64,000 bases of DNA from Saturnia japonica. Taxonomy: Eukaryota; Arthropoda; Insecta; Lepidoptera; Saturniidae. The notes beneath the pieces are model-generated. The model saw only the letters and a list, made by a program, of their open reading frames with translations, made no database searches and was not told where the DNA came from. This document shows, one piece after another, positions 12,019 to 21,664 of the stretch (the stretch's first letter is position 1; each line of letters starts with the position of its first letter). Location of the stretch: assembly GCA_033032175.1 (NCBI GenBank), contig CM065322.1:17236001-17300000 (forward strand), given 5' to 3'. The position numbers and the translations under genes were made by a program.

Positions 12019-12236
12019 ATGTATAATATTGTTGGAGTATCCATTAAATAATAAAATAAATAACATAGTTATCAGTTATTTATAAATTTGACAATTTATA
12101 TTTATATTGTTTTATAGGTTAAAATAATAAAGTTTTTATGTACCTATCATATTGAACAAAGTTATTGTTATTTTAAAATATAGGTATCTATTTATATGTC
12201 GAAATGTTCTAGGACTTCCGACATCCCTACTTAAGT

Positions 12237-12340
12237 GTAACGGTTTTGACCGGTTCAGCGTGCGGTGAATTAACATAATTTTATCCGGACATGTCGTGAC
12301 ATGTCGCTCCGTGCCCGGACTTAAATGCGCGGAGGATAAG
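12237..12340. promoter_or_regulatory. GACCGGTT site and paired GACATGTC repeat
   Basis: GACCGGTT lies at 12248-12255. At 12287-12306 two abutting ten-mers GGACATGTCG and TGACATGTCG form a p53-type response-element layout (RRRCWWGYYY twice, no spacer) with both CATG cores and 17 of 20 positions fitting. Function is inferred from motif shape alone. Confidence 0.35.
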
Positions 12341-13076
12341 AACGTGGGCCCGGATAAGTCGTGTCATATGATCCTTTGAGACCGTTTTGGATGAAAGAGA
12401 GAATGTTAGGAAAATATGCATCTAATTTTATCATTTCGCTTCAAGGATTTGCTTTTATGTTACAGGATCAATCTTTTAGGTGGTCTCAGGAAACTTTAAT
12501 ACAAATTGTATTTGATATGATTTACGAATTATAAATGTAAATAAATAAAATTAATATTATATCAATGTTTCAAAAGACGATAATTTCGTACGTCTTGTCA
12601 AAGGATTTGGAAGGATAAAGAAAATATTGTATGGTGAAAAAGCTATTTCAAACTCTTGCCTATTTAAATGTTACTCTCCAATTAAAAAGTTGTTGCTACA
12701 TATCTATCAACTATGATATATTATCATCGTTGTAACATAAATGCATTTGTTAAAAAACTTAAAAAAATAGTATAATGTGTTATAAATTAAATATCAAAGT
12801 GCAAGTAAAGCAAAGGCAACAAATTACGTACATATGCTTTGTATGATGAATAATAAACCCCTAAGATAAATAATATTCTAGCAACTTCCACGCAATAACC
12901 ATTCTTGTAGAAAAATAAACTCAAACGAAACCAGAATAACGCGAAACATGTTTAAGAGGTTATTAAAAAAGTTAAAGTGGAACGCAATGGAAGAATGGGG
13001 GCGATTATTTACCACCTCCACATGTAAAGGGAGGATCCTCCGACCAGACGGGTAGGTATTATGTCTGGCGGGCAGC
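12341..13076. other. Unassigned; GC-richer block at 12990-13076
   Basis: No gene seen. The last 90 bases (CCACCTCCACATGTAAAGGG, GGCGGGCAGCTGCCC) are less AT-rich than the rest and lie upstream of the candidate promoter at 13.8 kb. Confidence 0.35.
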
Positions 13077-13089
13077 TGCCCAACGATTG

Positions 13090-13167
13090 TTTTTTTTTTA
13101 GAACTAACTACACTGTTAGCCTTAGAGGCCCTGAAGCCGCTGCGGCTTTTACAGCTTCACCGAACTT
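13090..13167 (-). mobile_element. Ultrashort copy of retroposon D
   Basis: A T run, then GAACTAACTACACTGTTAGC, then GCTTCACCGAACTTG: the last ~70 bases of the 9478-9877 element, inverted. Flanked by a 15-base near-repeat (TGCCCAACGATTGTT at 13077-13091, TGCCCAATGGTTGTT at 13167-13181), so it was inserted at this size. Nearly the same unit sits at 38761-38838. Confidence 0.75.
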
Positions 13168-13317
13168 GCCCAATGGTTGTTGTCGGGTTCTTGTATATAT
13201 ACTCAATTGTTGGGTTAATTTCAATATCGCGATGTAGGATGCGTCGTATGTGGCTCGATAGATGCCTCTATGTAGGATGCGTCAGTTATGGCGAGGATAG
13301 ATGTCGTTATATCGACG

Positions 13318-13620
13318 TCGCTACAAGTTCAAGAATTATGTTAAGCAAGTTTAATTGTCGAAAGGGTTACTGATTACGTGAATGATGGTGACGTTTGGAT
13401 GTGATTCTCTCTCTGTACATCTACTGAAAATGATAATAACTGTATATAATTTAATACTGTAAAAACTAATTAAAAAAAGAAAATAAGATGTTGTTAGAAC
13501 CGATCGAGTTTCTTGTCGATTTTTCTCTATGACTGGGATGTTTTCCGAACCGATGGTAGTGTTTTAACGTTCATAAGTGCCTAAATTGAATAAAAAATAT
13601 TTTGATTTGATTTGATTTTG
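13318..13620 (+). mobile_element. CR1-like LINE 3' end, copy 1
   Basis: A degenerate frame end (KFKNYVKQV..LSKG) is followed by ACGTGAATGATGGTGACGT, a 3' UTR with CCGATCGAGTTTCTTGTCG and GGGATGTTTTCCGAACCG, and a tail of TTTTGATTTGATTTGATTT units. The copy at 18770-19100 reads KFKDHVKRVLLSKSYY before the same UTR, the usual C-terminal end of CR1/Jockey-group RT proteins. Everything upstream is missing. Other pieces: 16680-16760, 18225-18419 (-), 19165-19265 (-), 46655-46715 and 47955-48480 (-). Confidence 0.65.
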
Positions 13621-13838
13621 ATATAAAAATATAATTTTATACAAACAAAATATTATTTATTTAAACAGTTTCATGTCTAAATCAAACAAGGTATAGTGAA
13701 AAACCTCTAGAAAAACATAACTGACATAAACTGATTTGTCTAATCAACCAAAAAAAATCTCAATAAATCCGCCGTCGTTGGACCCGTCAAAATCGACTTC
13801 ACGACCTCTCGTCAACCTCTAAAAAGCGCCACCGAGTG

Positions 13839-14027
13839 TATAAATCAAGTCGCAAACGACTGCAGAACCGGATCGAGCGCGTAATCCTTACCCTGGTAAC
13901 TGGTTGTAACTGGATTTAACCGGATATACTCGGGCCGGGTACCTGCGATAACGACCGGCGCGGTGGTGCGGCGGTGCCGGCTCAACAGAGACGCTTCTCC
14001 GTTCGTTCGTAACATGCCTCTGTAAGT
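13839..14027 (+). promoter_or_regulatory. Candidate promoter and first exon: TATA box, leader, ATG, splice donor
   Basis: TATAAAT at 13839-13845 would place a start site near 13869. The GC-rich leader carries CGGTGGTGCGGCGGTGCCGG and ends GTAACATGCCTCT, where ATG (14014-14016) sits in a good insect start context. Two codons and two bases later comes GTAAGT (14022-14027), a full donor consensus. CGGTT/CCGGAT-type sites lie between TATA and ATG. This would be a first exon with only eight coding bases, so the product cannot be told and the remaining exons are unknown. All inference from signals; no transcript evidence. Confidence 0.4.
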
Positions 14028-14250
14028 TTTATTAACTCGGAACTCCTATTTACTTATATCAAATTGAATTTCTCTCGAGAGCTATGCGCGGTTACAAATT
14101 TGTTGCAGCAAACGTGGTTTTATTTCACATAAAATCATCTTGCATACAACTTTTCATTCTACAAAGAGACAGTTCCAAAACTATGACTAAATAACACAAT
14201 TTATCATAACGACGGCGATTCTGATTATACATTGCCTTTAAGTAAGTGAC

Positions 14251-14615
14251 AGACCTCGTGGCGCAGTGGCAGTAAACCCTATTACTGAGACGAGAAATCG
14301 CGGAATCGATACCCGCACATGACTATTTTGTGTGATGGGCATATTTGTCACATGTCTCTGGGTGTCTAATCTTATTATAATAAGTGAGCAATTCTTGTAT
14401 ATTATATGTAATTGGTTTCTCGGAAACAGCTCCAATGATTTTGATGAAACTTTGCATTTAGGTAATGTTTTATATTCCAAGTTTACCTAGATAGGTGTTT
14501 TTCTTTTTCTGTTTGTAAGAAACCGAGCGCGGCTCGGTCACCCAAATATTTACCATAATATAAGCATTGCTTAGTTTGGAATTAAATGGTCTTGTATGAA
14601 ATTTTGCCCCCTAAT
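14251..14615 (+). mobile_element. tRNA-derived SINE family B, copy 1, split by another element
   Basis: Head with box A CGTGGCGCAGTGG and box B-like GGAATCGATACC, then TGTGTGATGGGCATA and CTGGGTGTCTAATC. At 14396-14550 an unrelated piece interrupts (GAGCAATTCTTG to GCTCGGTCACCCAAATATT). The SINE 3' part resumes with GCATTGCTTAGTTTGGAATT and AATGGTCTTGTATGAAATT. Minus copies at 21105-21324 and 38868-39089 lack the interruption; a 3' scrap is at 37573-37620. Confidence 0.75.
14396..14550 (+). mobile_element. Element nested in SINE B (GAGCAATTCTTG...GGTCACCCA)
   Basis: Runs from GAGCAATTCTTGTATATTA through GGTTTCTCGGAAACAGCTCC and TTTTGATGAAACTTTGCAT to GCTCGGTCACCCAAATATT. I remember this series as a common lepidopteran repeat of uncertain class. 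Its absence from the other two SINE B copies shows it is a separate later insertion. Confidence 0.55.
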
Positions 14616-15209
14616 TAAAAAAAAATCCTTTCCCATTGAGATATAAGGTACCACTTTTATATTTAAATACATAGAACTAACTTTGTCACACGAATAAAAT
14701 TTTAACACAGATGGCTAGATATCGATTTGACTCATATTCATTTGAATAAGTAAAAAAATATAGTTATCCTAGTCTCAGGATTAATTGTACAGCTTTTCTG
14801 TCCTGGATCCAGTGGAATTTTTTTACAGAGTGTTTCTCCAAATACTTCGTTAGGTAAAGGTAAAATCACTAACTCCAAAAACTGTTGAATTTTACCTCAC
14901 TACAGTGATTCAGTTCTGCCGCAGCCGTGAAATAAAACTTTAAATATAAATAGGATATGTACTCTTAAAAATCTATTGCAATTAATAGCGATAATGAATT
15001 TAACACGTATCATAACTTTGTGATTTATGAAAAATATATAAAAAACAATTTATAAAATCAATAAGTTAACACACATAGGTCCAAAGTACGTATAATAAAC
15101 CACACGAAGACAGCAAGTTTAAATGAAAAGGTTCAGAAACATAAAGACGATTCATGAATTCAACTAACAATTTCATACATTAGATTGAAAAGCGAGACGC
15201 TGCACATCC

Positions 15210-15300
15210 GGGCGCGGCACGTGCGCCAGTAACCGCACGTGACCGGTTCAAATGGCGTCAAACCGGGCGAACCGGTTGAACTTCGGAACCGGTTGTAAAT
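15210..15300. promoter_or_regulatory. Candidate cis-regulatory module: AACCGGTT sites plus CACGTG E-boxes
   Basis: Within about 80 bases: CACGTG at 15218-15223 and 15236-15241, GACCGGTT at 15241-15248, AACCGG at 15261-15266, AACCGGTT at 15270-15277 and 15287-15294. The block is GC-rich in AT-rich flanks. AACCGGTT is the Grainyhead/CP2 site and CACGTG a bHLH E-box. It lies 1.2 kb downstream of the candidate first exon, so it could be an intronic enhancer. Confidence 0.45.
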
Positions 15301-15525
15301 CATATTATTCTCCGCAATAAATGCTACAATACACATACGTCAATACGGAATTTGATAAATTGAGTCTCTTTTCACTAAAGAAATACATTTTCTTGCTCCG
15401 GCTTATATGTTATTTTTGCATTATTCAAGCGTTTAATGAATGCAACGATGTTGATGAATTACGTGCTAGAGTGATCATTTGGAGCAATCATTAATTGCAT
15501 TTAGGTGTGGTTCTATCTTATCATA

Positions 15526-15757
15526 CTATGAGGAGAGATGAAAGTCATATAATTAGAGGAGTCTTAAGTATATAAAATGGACAGTTAAATGAAAAGAGGA
15601 AGGCTAAATAAAATATGGGTGGATTGTGTGAGTAATTATATAATTATGTCCCTAGTCGTGAGATATCAATTTATAGAGGAGAGTGAAAGATGAAATCGTG
15701 TTGTGCTGACCTTATTTAGGTAGGACAAGGGCAAGAAGAAGATGATTCAAATTAATT
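15526..15757 (+). pseudogene. RTE-type LINE C-terminus, degenerate fragment
   Basis: Broken plus frames read MRRDESHIIRGVLS, then MGGLCE/WVDCVS-type, then KMKSCCADLI, followed by AAGAAGAAGATGATT. The order RRDESH..RR, WMDCV, EWKKKTCCADP and a (GAA/GAT)n tail is the C-terminal and 3' end pattern of a common insect RTE-like LINE. Stops and frameshifts throughout. Confidence 0.55.
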
Positions 15758-16370
15758 TGTGTAATCCAAACCTTAATATAAGTGATTTTAAGAAAAACTA
15801 TCAAAGTACGCTACCTTGGCAATATAAAAATTCATTAAATTTAACGTTATTAAAAATTATTTTCTTCTCTTCACGTTTTAAACAAATTAAAGTTACCCTT
15901 GTCGTTTTGTCACGTGGCTAAATGACTCGTGTTAAAAAAAAAGCTCGAGACATAATTATTTTGTAAGTGGCGCGTGGATTTTATTCTTAATTATTCTATG
16001 GTTTTAAAAAGCTTGTAAACTGACAGCTTAGGGTTTCTTTTGTAAAAAAATTATTTAATGTTTCAAAAGTTATTCTCGTCCATGTAAGACGGGGGAAAGG
16101 GTTCTCATCAATTCACACTATACTATGATAAGCCTATGATGAAAGCAAAGAAGCTTTAATAAAGAAAAAAGTTCTGATGCTCTATTGACTTGCTCCGATA
16201 GCTTGAGAGTCGAATCTCTTTGTAGCCTTATTGTTTTTGGATTTGATTTTTAGTTTGGATTTTAAATTTTGGAGTTCAAGATCTTATGGTATTTCTAAAA
16301 GCATCAAGTCATCAATAATGCAGTGGTACGCTATGGTCGCAAACCAAACAAGTTTATAGAACTGCTTGCC
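15758..16370. other. Unassigned AT-rich sequence
   Basis: No gene, terminal repeat or tRNA-like box was recognised. Confidence 0.35.
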
Positions 16371-16685
16371 TTTTTTTCGATCTGGCCTTACTGTTAGCCT
16401 GAGGGGCCATATCCAAAAACAGAGTCACTGATCACTTTTACAGCTTTACCGGGCTTGGAGGCGAGCGCATCAAGCACGCGAGGGTGCCAAAGTGGCCGGA
16501 CCCCAGCTTGGGCTGTTGCCGTGATAGGAAAGAAGTCACGATCTCACTAATTCCCTATCTGTAAAGTTCGGGCTAAACTAACATATATATTCCTGCCTCC
16601 TGGGAGGAAGGAAGGAAAATGTGTATATTTATTTAGTGATCCGAAATATGGTCTACACTAACTAGCGTAATTTCTTGCAGATTCT
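16371..16685 (-). mobile_element. Retroposon D, long copy (inverted)
   Basis: T run, CTTACTGTTAGCCTGAGGGGCC, GCTTTACCGGGCTTGGAGG, GCCAAAGTGGCCGGACC and CTAACTAGCGTAATTTCTTGCAG: the 9478-9877 element on the minus strand, lacking only part of its 5' end. Directly joined to a CR1-like tail piece (TTCTCGATGATTGGGATG, 16680-16760). Confidence 0.7.
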
Positions 16686-18224
16686 TCTCGATGATTGGGA
16701 TGTTTTCCGAATCGGTGCCGCGGTGCTAGTGTGTTGACATTCATTTATTAGGGTGCCTTCAAATTGGTGACTGAGTGCCACGCAGAAGCAGCACAGCTGC
16801 AGCGCTGCGGCCGCTCTGCTTTGTAAATCCATATAAACAAAAAACTGCTACGGCTCCGCTGCGAATCAATTCATCGATCGACTAGTGACGGTACGCACAT
16901 AATTTTTATTCGAGTCCAAACATGAACGAAACTCAGGTTGAAGTCACCCTGCGATATAAATTTCGAGATCCGACAATTACACCATGCATTAAAATAGAAA
17001 AGAAAAAGGCATGGGAATAAATAATAAATATTTAATAAATTATTGTGTTTTGGAATGAAGTTCTTTATGGCGGCATAGAAGCTAAAAATTATTTCTTGTT
17101 TTCCAATTGATTTCTAAAAAAAAATGTAAATCTCAGGATTGTATTTTTGGAAATCGCAATTCTTTATTTTTTTGTCAAAATAGCCTTTTGCGTTGCGGAA
17201 TTCAGTTCGTTGACTTATACGTTTTCTTTTTTTCCGTTTTAATGATTAAATACATACCACCAAAAACAATGTTTCATCATAAAATTCTATCGTGAAACAG
17301 AAACGAACAACACTACGACTCTCGAACCCAGCGACAGCCGCGCGGCTTAAAGTGGCGAGTTTGAATGCGCCCTAGAGCCCAAACTAAATAAAATACTTTG
17401 GAACCTGATTGAATTTTGAAACAAATCAGATTTTACAAATAAAGTGCTACAAAGACGCGTAAGTATTTTTTATTTAACTGACTAAATACGTATTCAGTTA
17501 AAATTTTCATTTTCAAAGAGATTACTGAATCCGAGTTGCCAAATTATTTAAAACAAGAAACACCGCCTAAAACCTAGGTATATTTATTTCTCAGTTCCTC
17601 CCCCCTCCCACTAAAACTACCCAGTCCTCCCTATTATAGGGGTGATTGATTATGTTTGTAAAATGGAAATTGAAATTAAATACGTTATTGTATTATACGG
17701 GCCTCACTTAATTTTGTTCCGTTTCCGTAATTATTGCCGCGCCGAGGATTTCTCCCTCAAAGCTTTTCGATTCGAATACGTTTTGAATATTCCTTTACAA
17801 GGTGTGAAATTATTTCGCTTTTAGAATATTATTTGATATTATAGAAGTATGGATAATTTTTAATTCCATTTTAGCTTAACTCTGGTCTTAAAACAGATAT
17901 TAAAAAATAATTTTCAGTTTAGTGTATTTTAATAAAAAAAGTTCTCCCGCTCGCTAATCCGATGAAAGGTCTAAGTGAATTTTATTCCAATTTTCAATAA
18001 TGTATATATATAGACTGTAAATTTAGAAACATATTTTGTGGGTTTATTCGTGTGTGCGATGAGATTTATCGTCGACATCACAAAAATCATCCTATTTCCC
18101 TTAGAAGTCGAATTTTCGTAACTCATTTCTTAGTGTTCACCTGCACGTATTTAGCGTACCTAGTATAAGAAACTCTCCTCCAAATAATATAAAAAATACA
18201 TAATCGAAAACAAAAATATTTTAT
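16686..18224. other. Mostly unassigned; GC-rich motif runs near 16790-16870
   Basis: Apart from the CR1-like tail at the start, a GC-rich run (CAGCTGCAGCGCTGCGGCC) lies at about 16796-16815. The plus frames at 17107 and 17642 (60-62 codons) are AT-biased and motif-free. Confidence 0.35.
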
Positions 18225-18419
18225 TAAAGGTCAAGACCCTAAGATGGAATTTGTGAATGTCAAAACACCACTTACTACCTGATGAGTAAACATCTCACGT
18301 CATCGAGAAGAGCCGGAAAGACACTCGTTGGGTTTATCAACATTTTTTGATTGTATTTTTTTTTAAATACTATATGTGTTATTTACAGTTATTGCCATTT
18401 TTAAGGGTTGCATAGAGCA
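18225..18419 (-). mobile_element. CR1-like LINE 3' end, inverted fragment
   Basis: The run GTGAATGTCAAAACACCAC then CATCGAGAAGAGCCGGAAAG is the reverse of the CR1-like 3' UTR at 18770-19100. SINE A (18420) follows directly after TTAAGGGTTGCATAGAG, which recurs at 19190-19205 in another inverted copy. Confidence 0.55.
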
Positions 18420-18660
18420 CTGCCTCATTAGCCTAGTGGTCGTAAGCGCGACTGATATGATCGAGGTCCTGGGTTCGATCCACAGGTCGAGCAAAGTGTT
18501 ATTGGGTTTTTCTATGAAATTCTTAGTAACAGCTCGGAGTTTAGGTTTGTGCCCGATTCATGGCAATAAGCTCGTCCCCTATTACATGGGACCTAAAAAA
18601 CATACCCGGAGTACTGTGGGCGTACGTTAGTACATCTCTGCCTAACCCTTCGGGGATAGG
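18420..18660 (+). mobile_element. SINE family A, copy 2
   Basis: CTGCCTCATTAGCCTAGTGG head, box B GGTTCGATCC, body GGGACCTAAAAAACATACCC and end CTCTGCCTAACCCTTCGGGG. Diverged from 3190-3473 at scattered positions. Clear flanking repeats are not visible. Confidence 0.85.
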
Positions 18661-18769
18661 TTAGACAAGCTGGATTTTGCCAAAGATCAGCACAATGTAA
18701 ATACTATAAATAAAGATAAATTAGTCGTACCGTGTTTTAGACTGAGTAAGACTAATAAAATATTCCGAA

Positions 18770-19100
18770 GCACATTACTGATTTGCCTGACAACAAGTTC
18801 AAGGACCATGTCAAGCGGGTTTTACTGTCAAAAAGTTATTATAGGGTGGATCATTATGTGAATGATAGTGATGTCTGGAAGTGACTCCCTCTCCGTGCAT
18901 CCACTAATATATTATTATTGTACCTGTTATATTTGTAACATTTGTACAGTTAACAAAAAAAAGAAGGTAAACCCGATCGAGTTTCTTACCGGTACTTCTC
19001 GATGTCTGGGTTATTTTCCGAACCGGCAGTAGTGTTTTGACATTCATAAGAGCCTTTTTGGGGCCTAAATTGAATAAAGATTATTTTGATTTTGATTTTT
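18770..19100 (+). mobile_element. CR1-like LINE 3' end, best preserved copy
   Basis: Reads LPDNKFKDHVKRVLLSKSYY, then a stop-bearing DHYVNDSDVWK end, then a 3' UTR (CGATCGAGTTTCTTACCGG, GTCTGGGTTATTTTCCGAACC) and a short TTTTGATTTTTGA tail. The C-terminal ..YYsvdeflnd.. pattern is what I know from CR1/Jockey-group RT proteins. Only the last ~30 residues are present. Confidence 0.65.
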
Positions 19101-19102
19101 GA

Positions 19103-19150
19103 GTACACCTCTACCTAACCCTTCGGGGATATAGGCGTGATGGTATGTAT
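19103..19150 (+). mobile_element. SINE A 3' scrap
   Basis: GAGTACACCTCTACCTAACCC and GGCGTGATGGTATG match the last 45 bases of SINE A. It sits directly behind the CR1-like tail and before an inverted CR1-like piece (19165-19265). Confidence 0.7.
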
Positions 19151-19265
19151 ATTTTTTTTTAATTCTTTAAGTGTTGTTTACAGTTACCATTTTTAAGGGT
19201 TGCACAAAGAGGGAGTCACTTTCGAACATCACCATTATTCACGTAATGATCCAGCCTTTACATTA

Positions 19266-20155
19266 AAAAACCTACCTACCTATTTAAACCTATTAGCTAA
19301 ACTGCGTTGTCTCATGTCTGTCAGTCATGTCAATAAATATTATTTAAAATTATTAAGACAATTGTTATGTTAGTAAAGAATCTAATTATTAGATATATTA
19401 ATCCGGTTTGAATGGATCAGTGATAACGCGTACGGACATCGTGTCGATTGATGGTTCGAGTCCCTGCAATGAGCATAAACTTTCGGTGAAGAAAAAGGTG
19501 ATATAACCATATCGTGTTGGTAGGGGTTTTACTAATGTTCACCTGGCTAGAGTAGTGAGCGTGAGTCGGTTCCCCACTAGGTTTAGTGTGCCACCACCTA
19601 GGGCCACAAATATGGTCACTTAAGATCAGGTGAGATAGTAGTCACAGGGCTAAACCTATAACGATAAAAAATCTAGATATGATCTATCCTAGTTATGCAT
19701 TTAAAGTAAGGAATAAAAATTTTCAACGCTTTGTCTTCGGCCATGTATGAGAAATAGCTTTAAATTGATGTACTAGTACTAAATACCAATATTTGAATAT
19801 TTTATATCTTTGACGCAGGAAATTTCTTGCATTAAATAGTATAAAAATATACAAAACGCTAAGAAGGGAAATTTCTGTAAAATAATTTATTATTTCATAT
19901 AATAACAGAGATTTACATAAGTTATCATAATTATGTCACCTTATGTCATAAACGTGTACAACCCTTCACCTCGTTTAGATTATGAACGCACCCCCGAACC
20001 ATCCCTGGCATCATTTCATGTAATTAAGGGTGAAGCTTATTAATACCCTTGCACGTAGAGACAACAGGTACTCGGCTGTATATCGAAGATTGCCCTAATA
20101 ATGAAATTATTTCGTTATGAAAATTTTGATGAGTTTAATCTAATTGGATGGGTTT
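19266..20155. other. Degenerate repeats, no gene
   Basis: Near 19420-19465 there is a tRNA-like pair (AGTGATAACGCGTAC, GGTTCGAGTCC). At about 19590-19660 the run GGCCACAAATATGGTCACTT..ATCAGGTGAGATAGTAG is the inverse of a LINE 3' stretch also seen at 27805-27860 (GGCCACAAGCTCACCTGATG). The rest is unassigned. Confidence 0.35.
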
Positions 20156-20157
20156 TA

Positions 20158-20222
20158 AGCTTTGATGGCTCAGTGGTAGAGTGCTCTTCAGCTGCGTTGG
20201 AGTATACAGGTTCGAACCAGAA
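20158..20222 (+). repeat. tRNA-like SINE head (TGGCTCAGTGGTAGAGTG)
   Basis: Box A TGGCTCAGTGGTAGAGTG and box B AGGTTCGAACC lie about 30 bases apart, but flanking stems do not pair. A related head (GACGGCTCAGTGGTAGCGTG, AGTTCGAATCC) is on the minus strand at 46985-47085, suggesting a third tRNA-derived SINE family. Confidence 0.45.
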
Positions 20223-20454
20223 GATTATCTAAGTTTGTTATTGAATAATATTAATGCGAATGTAGAAAAGTGTCCGGGAATCATACCATGTCCGTTTAAC
20301 TAAGTAAGTTTAATTAAGTATTACTAATAACTTGATAATTTTACTACGTGTTCCAGCAGCTACCCCTGGTAGCAACTCAATTAAGCCTTATTGTGTTGGC
20401 CACATCTTTATTTGACATCAGCAGATAATTTTCGTCTAGCTGATAAAAAACATA

Positions 20455-20889
20455 TCACACTATATATTTTTCTATAATAAAAATAATATATCTTACCTTC
20501 TCGAAGTATCTGAACTCTGCTAAAAGCACAAAATTAATATGAATGAATCTTGCATCTTCGCACGATCTTGATTTTATCCTAAAACCCGGTTTATTATAGA
20601 AGTACTTGTAACCCGTATATTCTGAACTATCCAAGTCCACTTTTAAACCACCCGCGTATCCCCAGTCACCTCCACAGCCTTTGCATACACCTTTGGTTAT
20701 GTAATTCTCCCAGGGAAGGCAAGGTCTCGCCGGGCCGCAGGGCGCCGCCCCCGCAAGTCCGCTGCGAGGGCGGCGCGGCCATGTCCCTGCGCCTTCCTGA
20801 GCCCGTGGGCCGTGGAGAGACCTTTGCAGCTTCCACTCTTCAGTGTTCCGGCAGTCAGCTGGCCGTTTCCATCTCCATTTGGATATCAC
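20455..20889 (-). CDS. Possible GC-rich exon, product unrecognised
   Basis: A 144-codon minus frame; the informative part is its GC-rich first half (20690-20865). It reads DCRNTEEWKLQRSLHGPR, then PRRPRSGLAG, then GPARPCLPWENYITKG, and a GTGTATG that could be a splice donor follows ITK (minus strand, near 20690). CCAG ahead of CTGACTGC could be an acceptor. PCLPWEN recalls a kringle-domain half, but cysteine spacing does not fit a normal kringle, so I do not assign it. The AT-rich second half is probably intron. An open plus frame also covers the stretch, so strand is not certain. Confidence 0.25.
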   Translation of the reverse strand: MISKWRWKRPADCRNTEEWKLQRSLHGPRAQEGAGTWPRRPRSGLAGAAPCGPARPCLPWENYITKGVCKGCGGDWGYAGGLKVDLDSSEYTGYKYFYNKPGFRIKSRSCEDARFIHINFVLLAEFRYFEKVRYIIFIIEKYIV

Positions 20890-21104
20890 TCGTAATTTTT
20901 CTTAACAACTTCGTCTCACTCACTCTGTTCGCACATTTTGTATGTGAGTTTTAATTTGTTTGTTGATTTTTATTGCTCTCCAAAGACCAATAAGCATCTG
21001 GCTGAACGTTGTCCTGATAAGATTTTTAGTCATTGTCAGTTTGCGCATAGAGATGTGTCAATAGAGTGTCTCACATTAAAAAAAACATAGGTATTTAAAA
21101 AACT

Positions 21105-21324
21105 ATATGAAGACACAATTACACACACACAGCCATTTAATTCCAAACTAAGCAAAGCTTGATATGGTAACTAAACAGCTGATATACATACATATATAGA
21201 CACTAACACCCAGACACACACAACTGACATGCTCATCACACAAAGTCAGTCATAGGTGGGGATCGAACCCGTGACCTTTCGGCTCAATAGTAGCGTTTAC
21301 TACCACTGCGCCACGAGGCCTGTC
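21105..21324 (-). mobile_element. tRNA-derived SINE family B, copy 2 (inverted)
   Basis: On the minus strand: GGCCTCGTGGCGCAGTGG, GGTTCGATCCCC, TGTGTGATGAGCATGTCAG, TGTGTGTGTCTGGGTG, then AGCTTTGCTTAGTTTGGAAT and GTGTGTGTAATTGTG. Uninterrupted version of 14251-14615. Confidence 0.82.
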
Positions 21325-21664
21325 AGAAAAAAACAGACCGGTGCCTGCTGAAGCCTTAACTATTTTTAAATATTAATCGCAATTCATACATTTTCAGAAT
21401 ATTTAGAGAGAAATAGAAATTTATAATAATTTATGGAATCAATGTTACATCTGGAATTCCAGGTTTTAAATTAAAATAAAACTTGTTACACGCAGTACAA
21501 TATTTCATCTTTGAAATATTATAATTAAAGTCGTCTTTATCAGCATATTTATTTTAAAAGTCCAATATCTACTTTGTAACTTTACCCATCAAGGAAAGAA
21601 AATGTTTCCAAACGAAAAATGTCGACATCCTTTCGGGAAACTTCAAAACTTGCCAACACTTATT

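Larger units (their letters stand above)
10291..12229. mobile_element. Possible host element with TAGGGATGTC inverted ends, containing a mariner
   Basis: TAGGGATGTC at 10291-10300 is mirrored by GACATCCCTA at 12220-12229 (11 bases if the outer G/C is counted). The mariner remnant sits inside. Short ends of this look are common in hAT-type MITEs, but no 8-base target duplication can be read (CTTCTCGG versus CTTAAGTG). The outer element is a suggestion only. Confidence 0.3.

Noticed and set aside
10291..12229. piggyBac-type element (TTAA target)
   Set aside because: TTAA occurs only on the right side (CTTAAG); the left lacks it.
20158..20222. Functional tRNA
   Set aside because: Arms do not fold and the 3' part is not tRNA-like; treated as a SINE head.
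20690..20870. Kringle domain
   Set aside because: PCLPWEN is suggestive, but the cysteine number and spacing do not fit a kringle.
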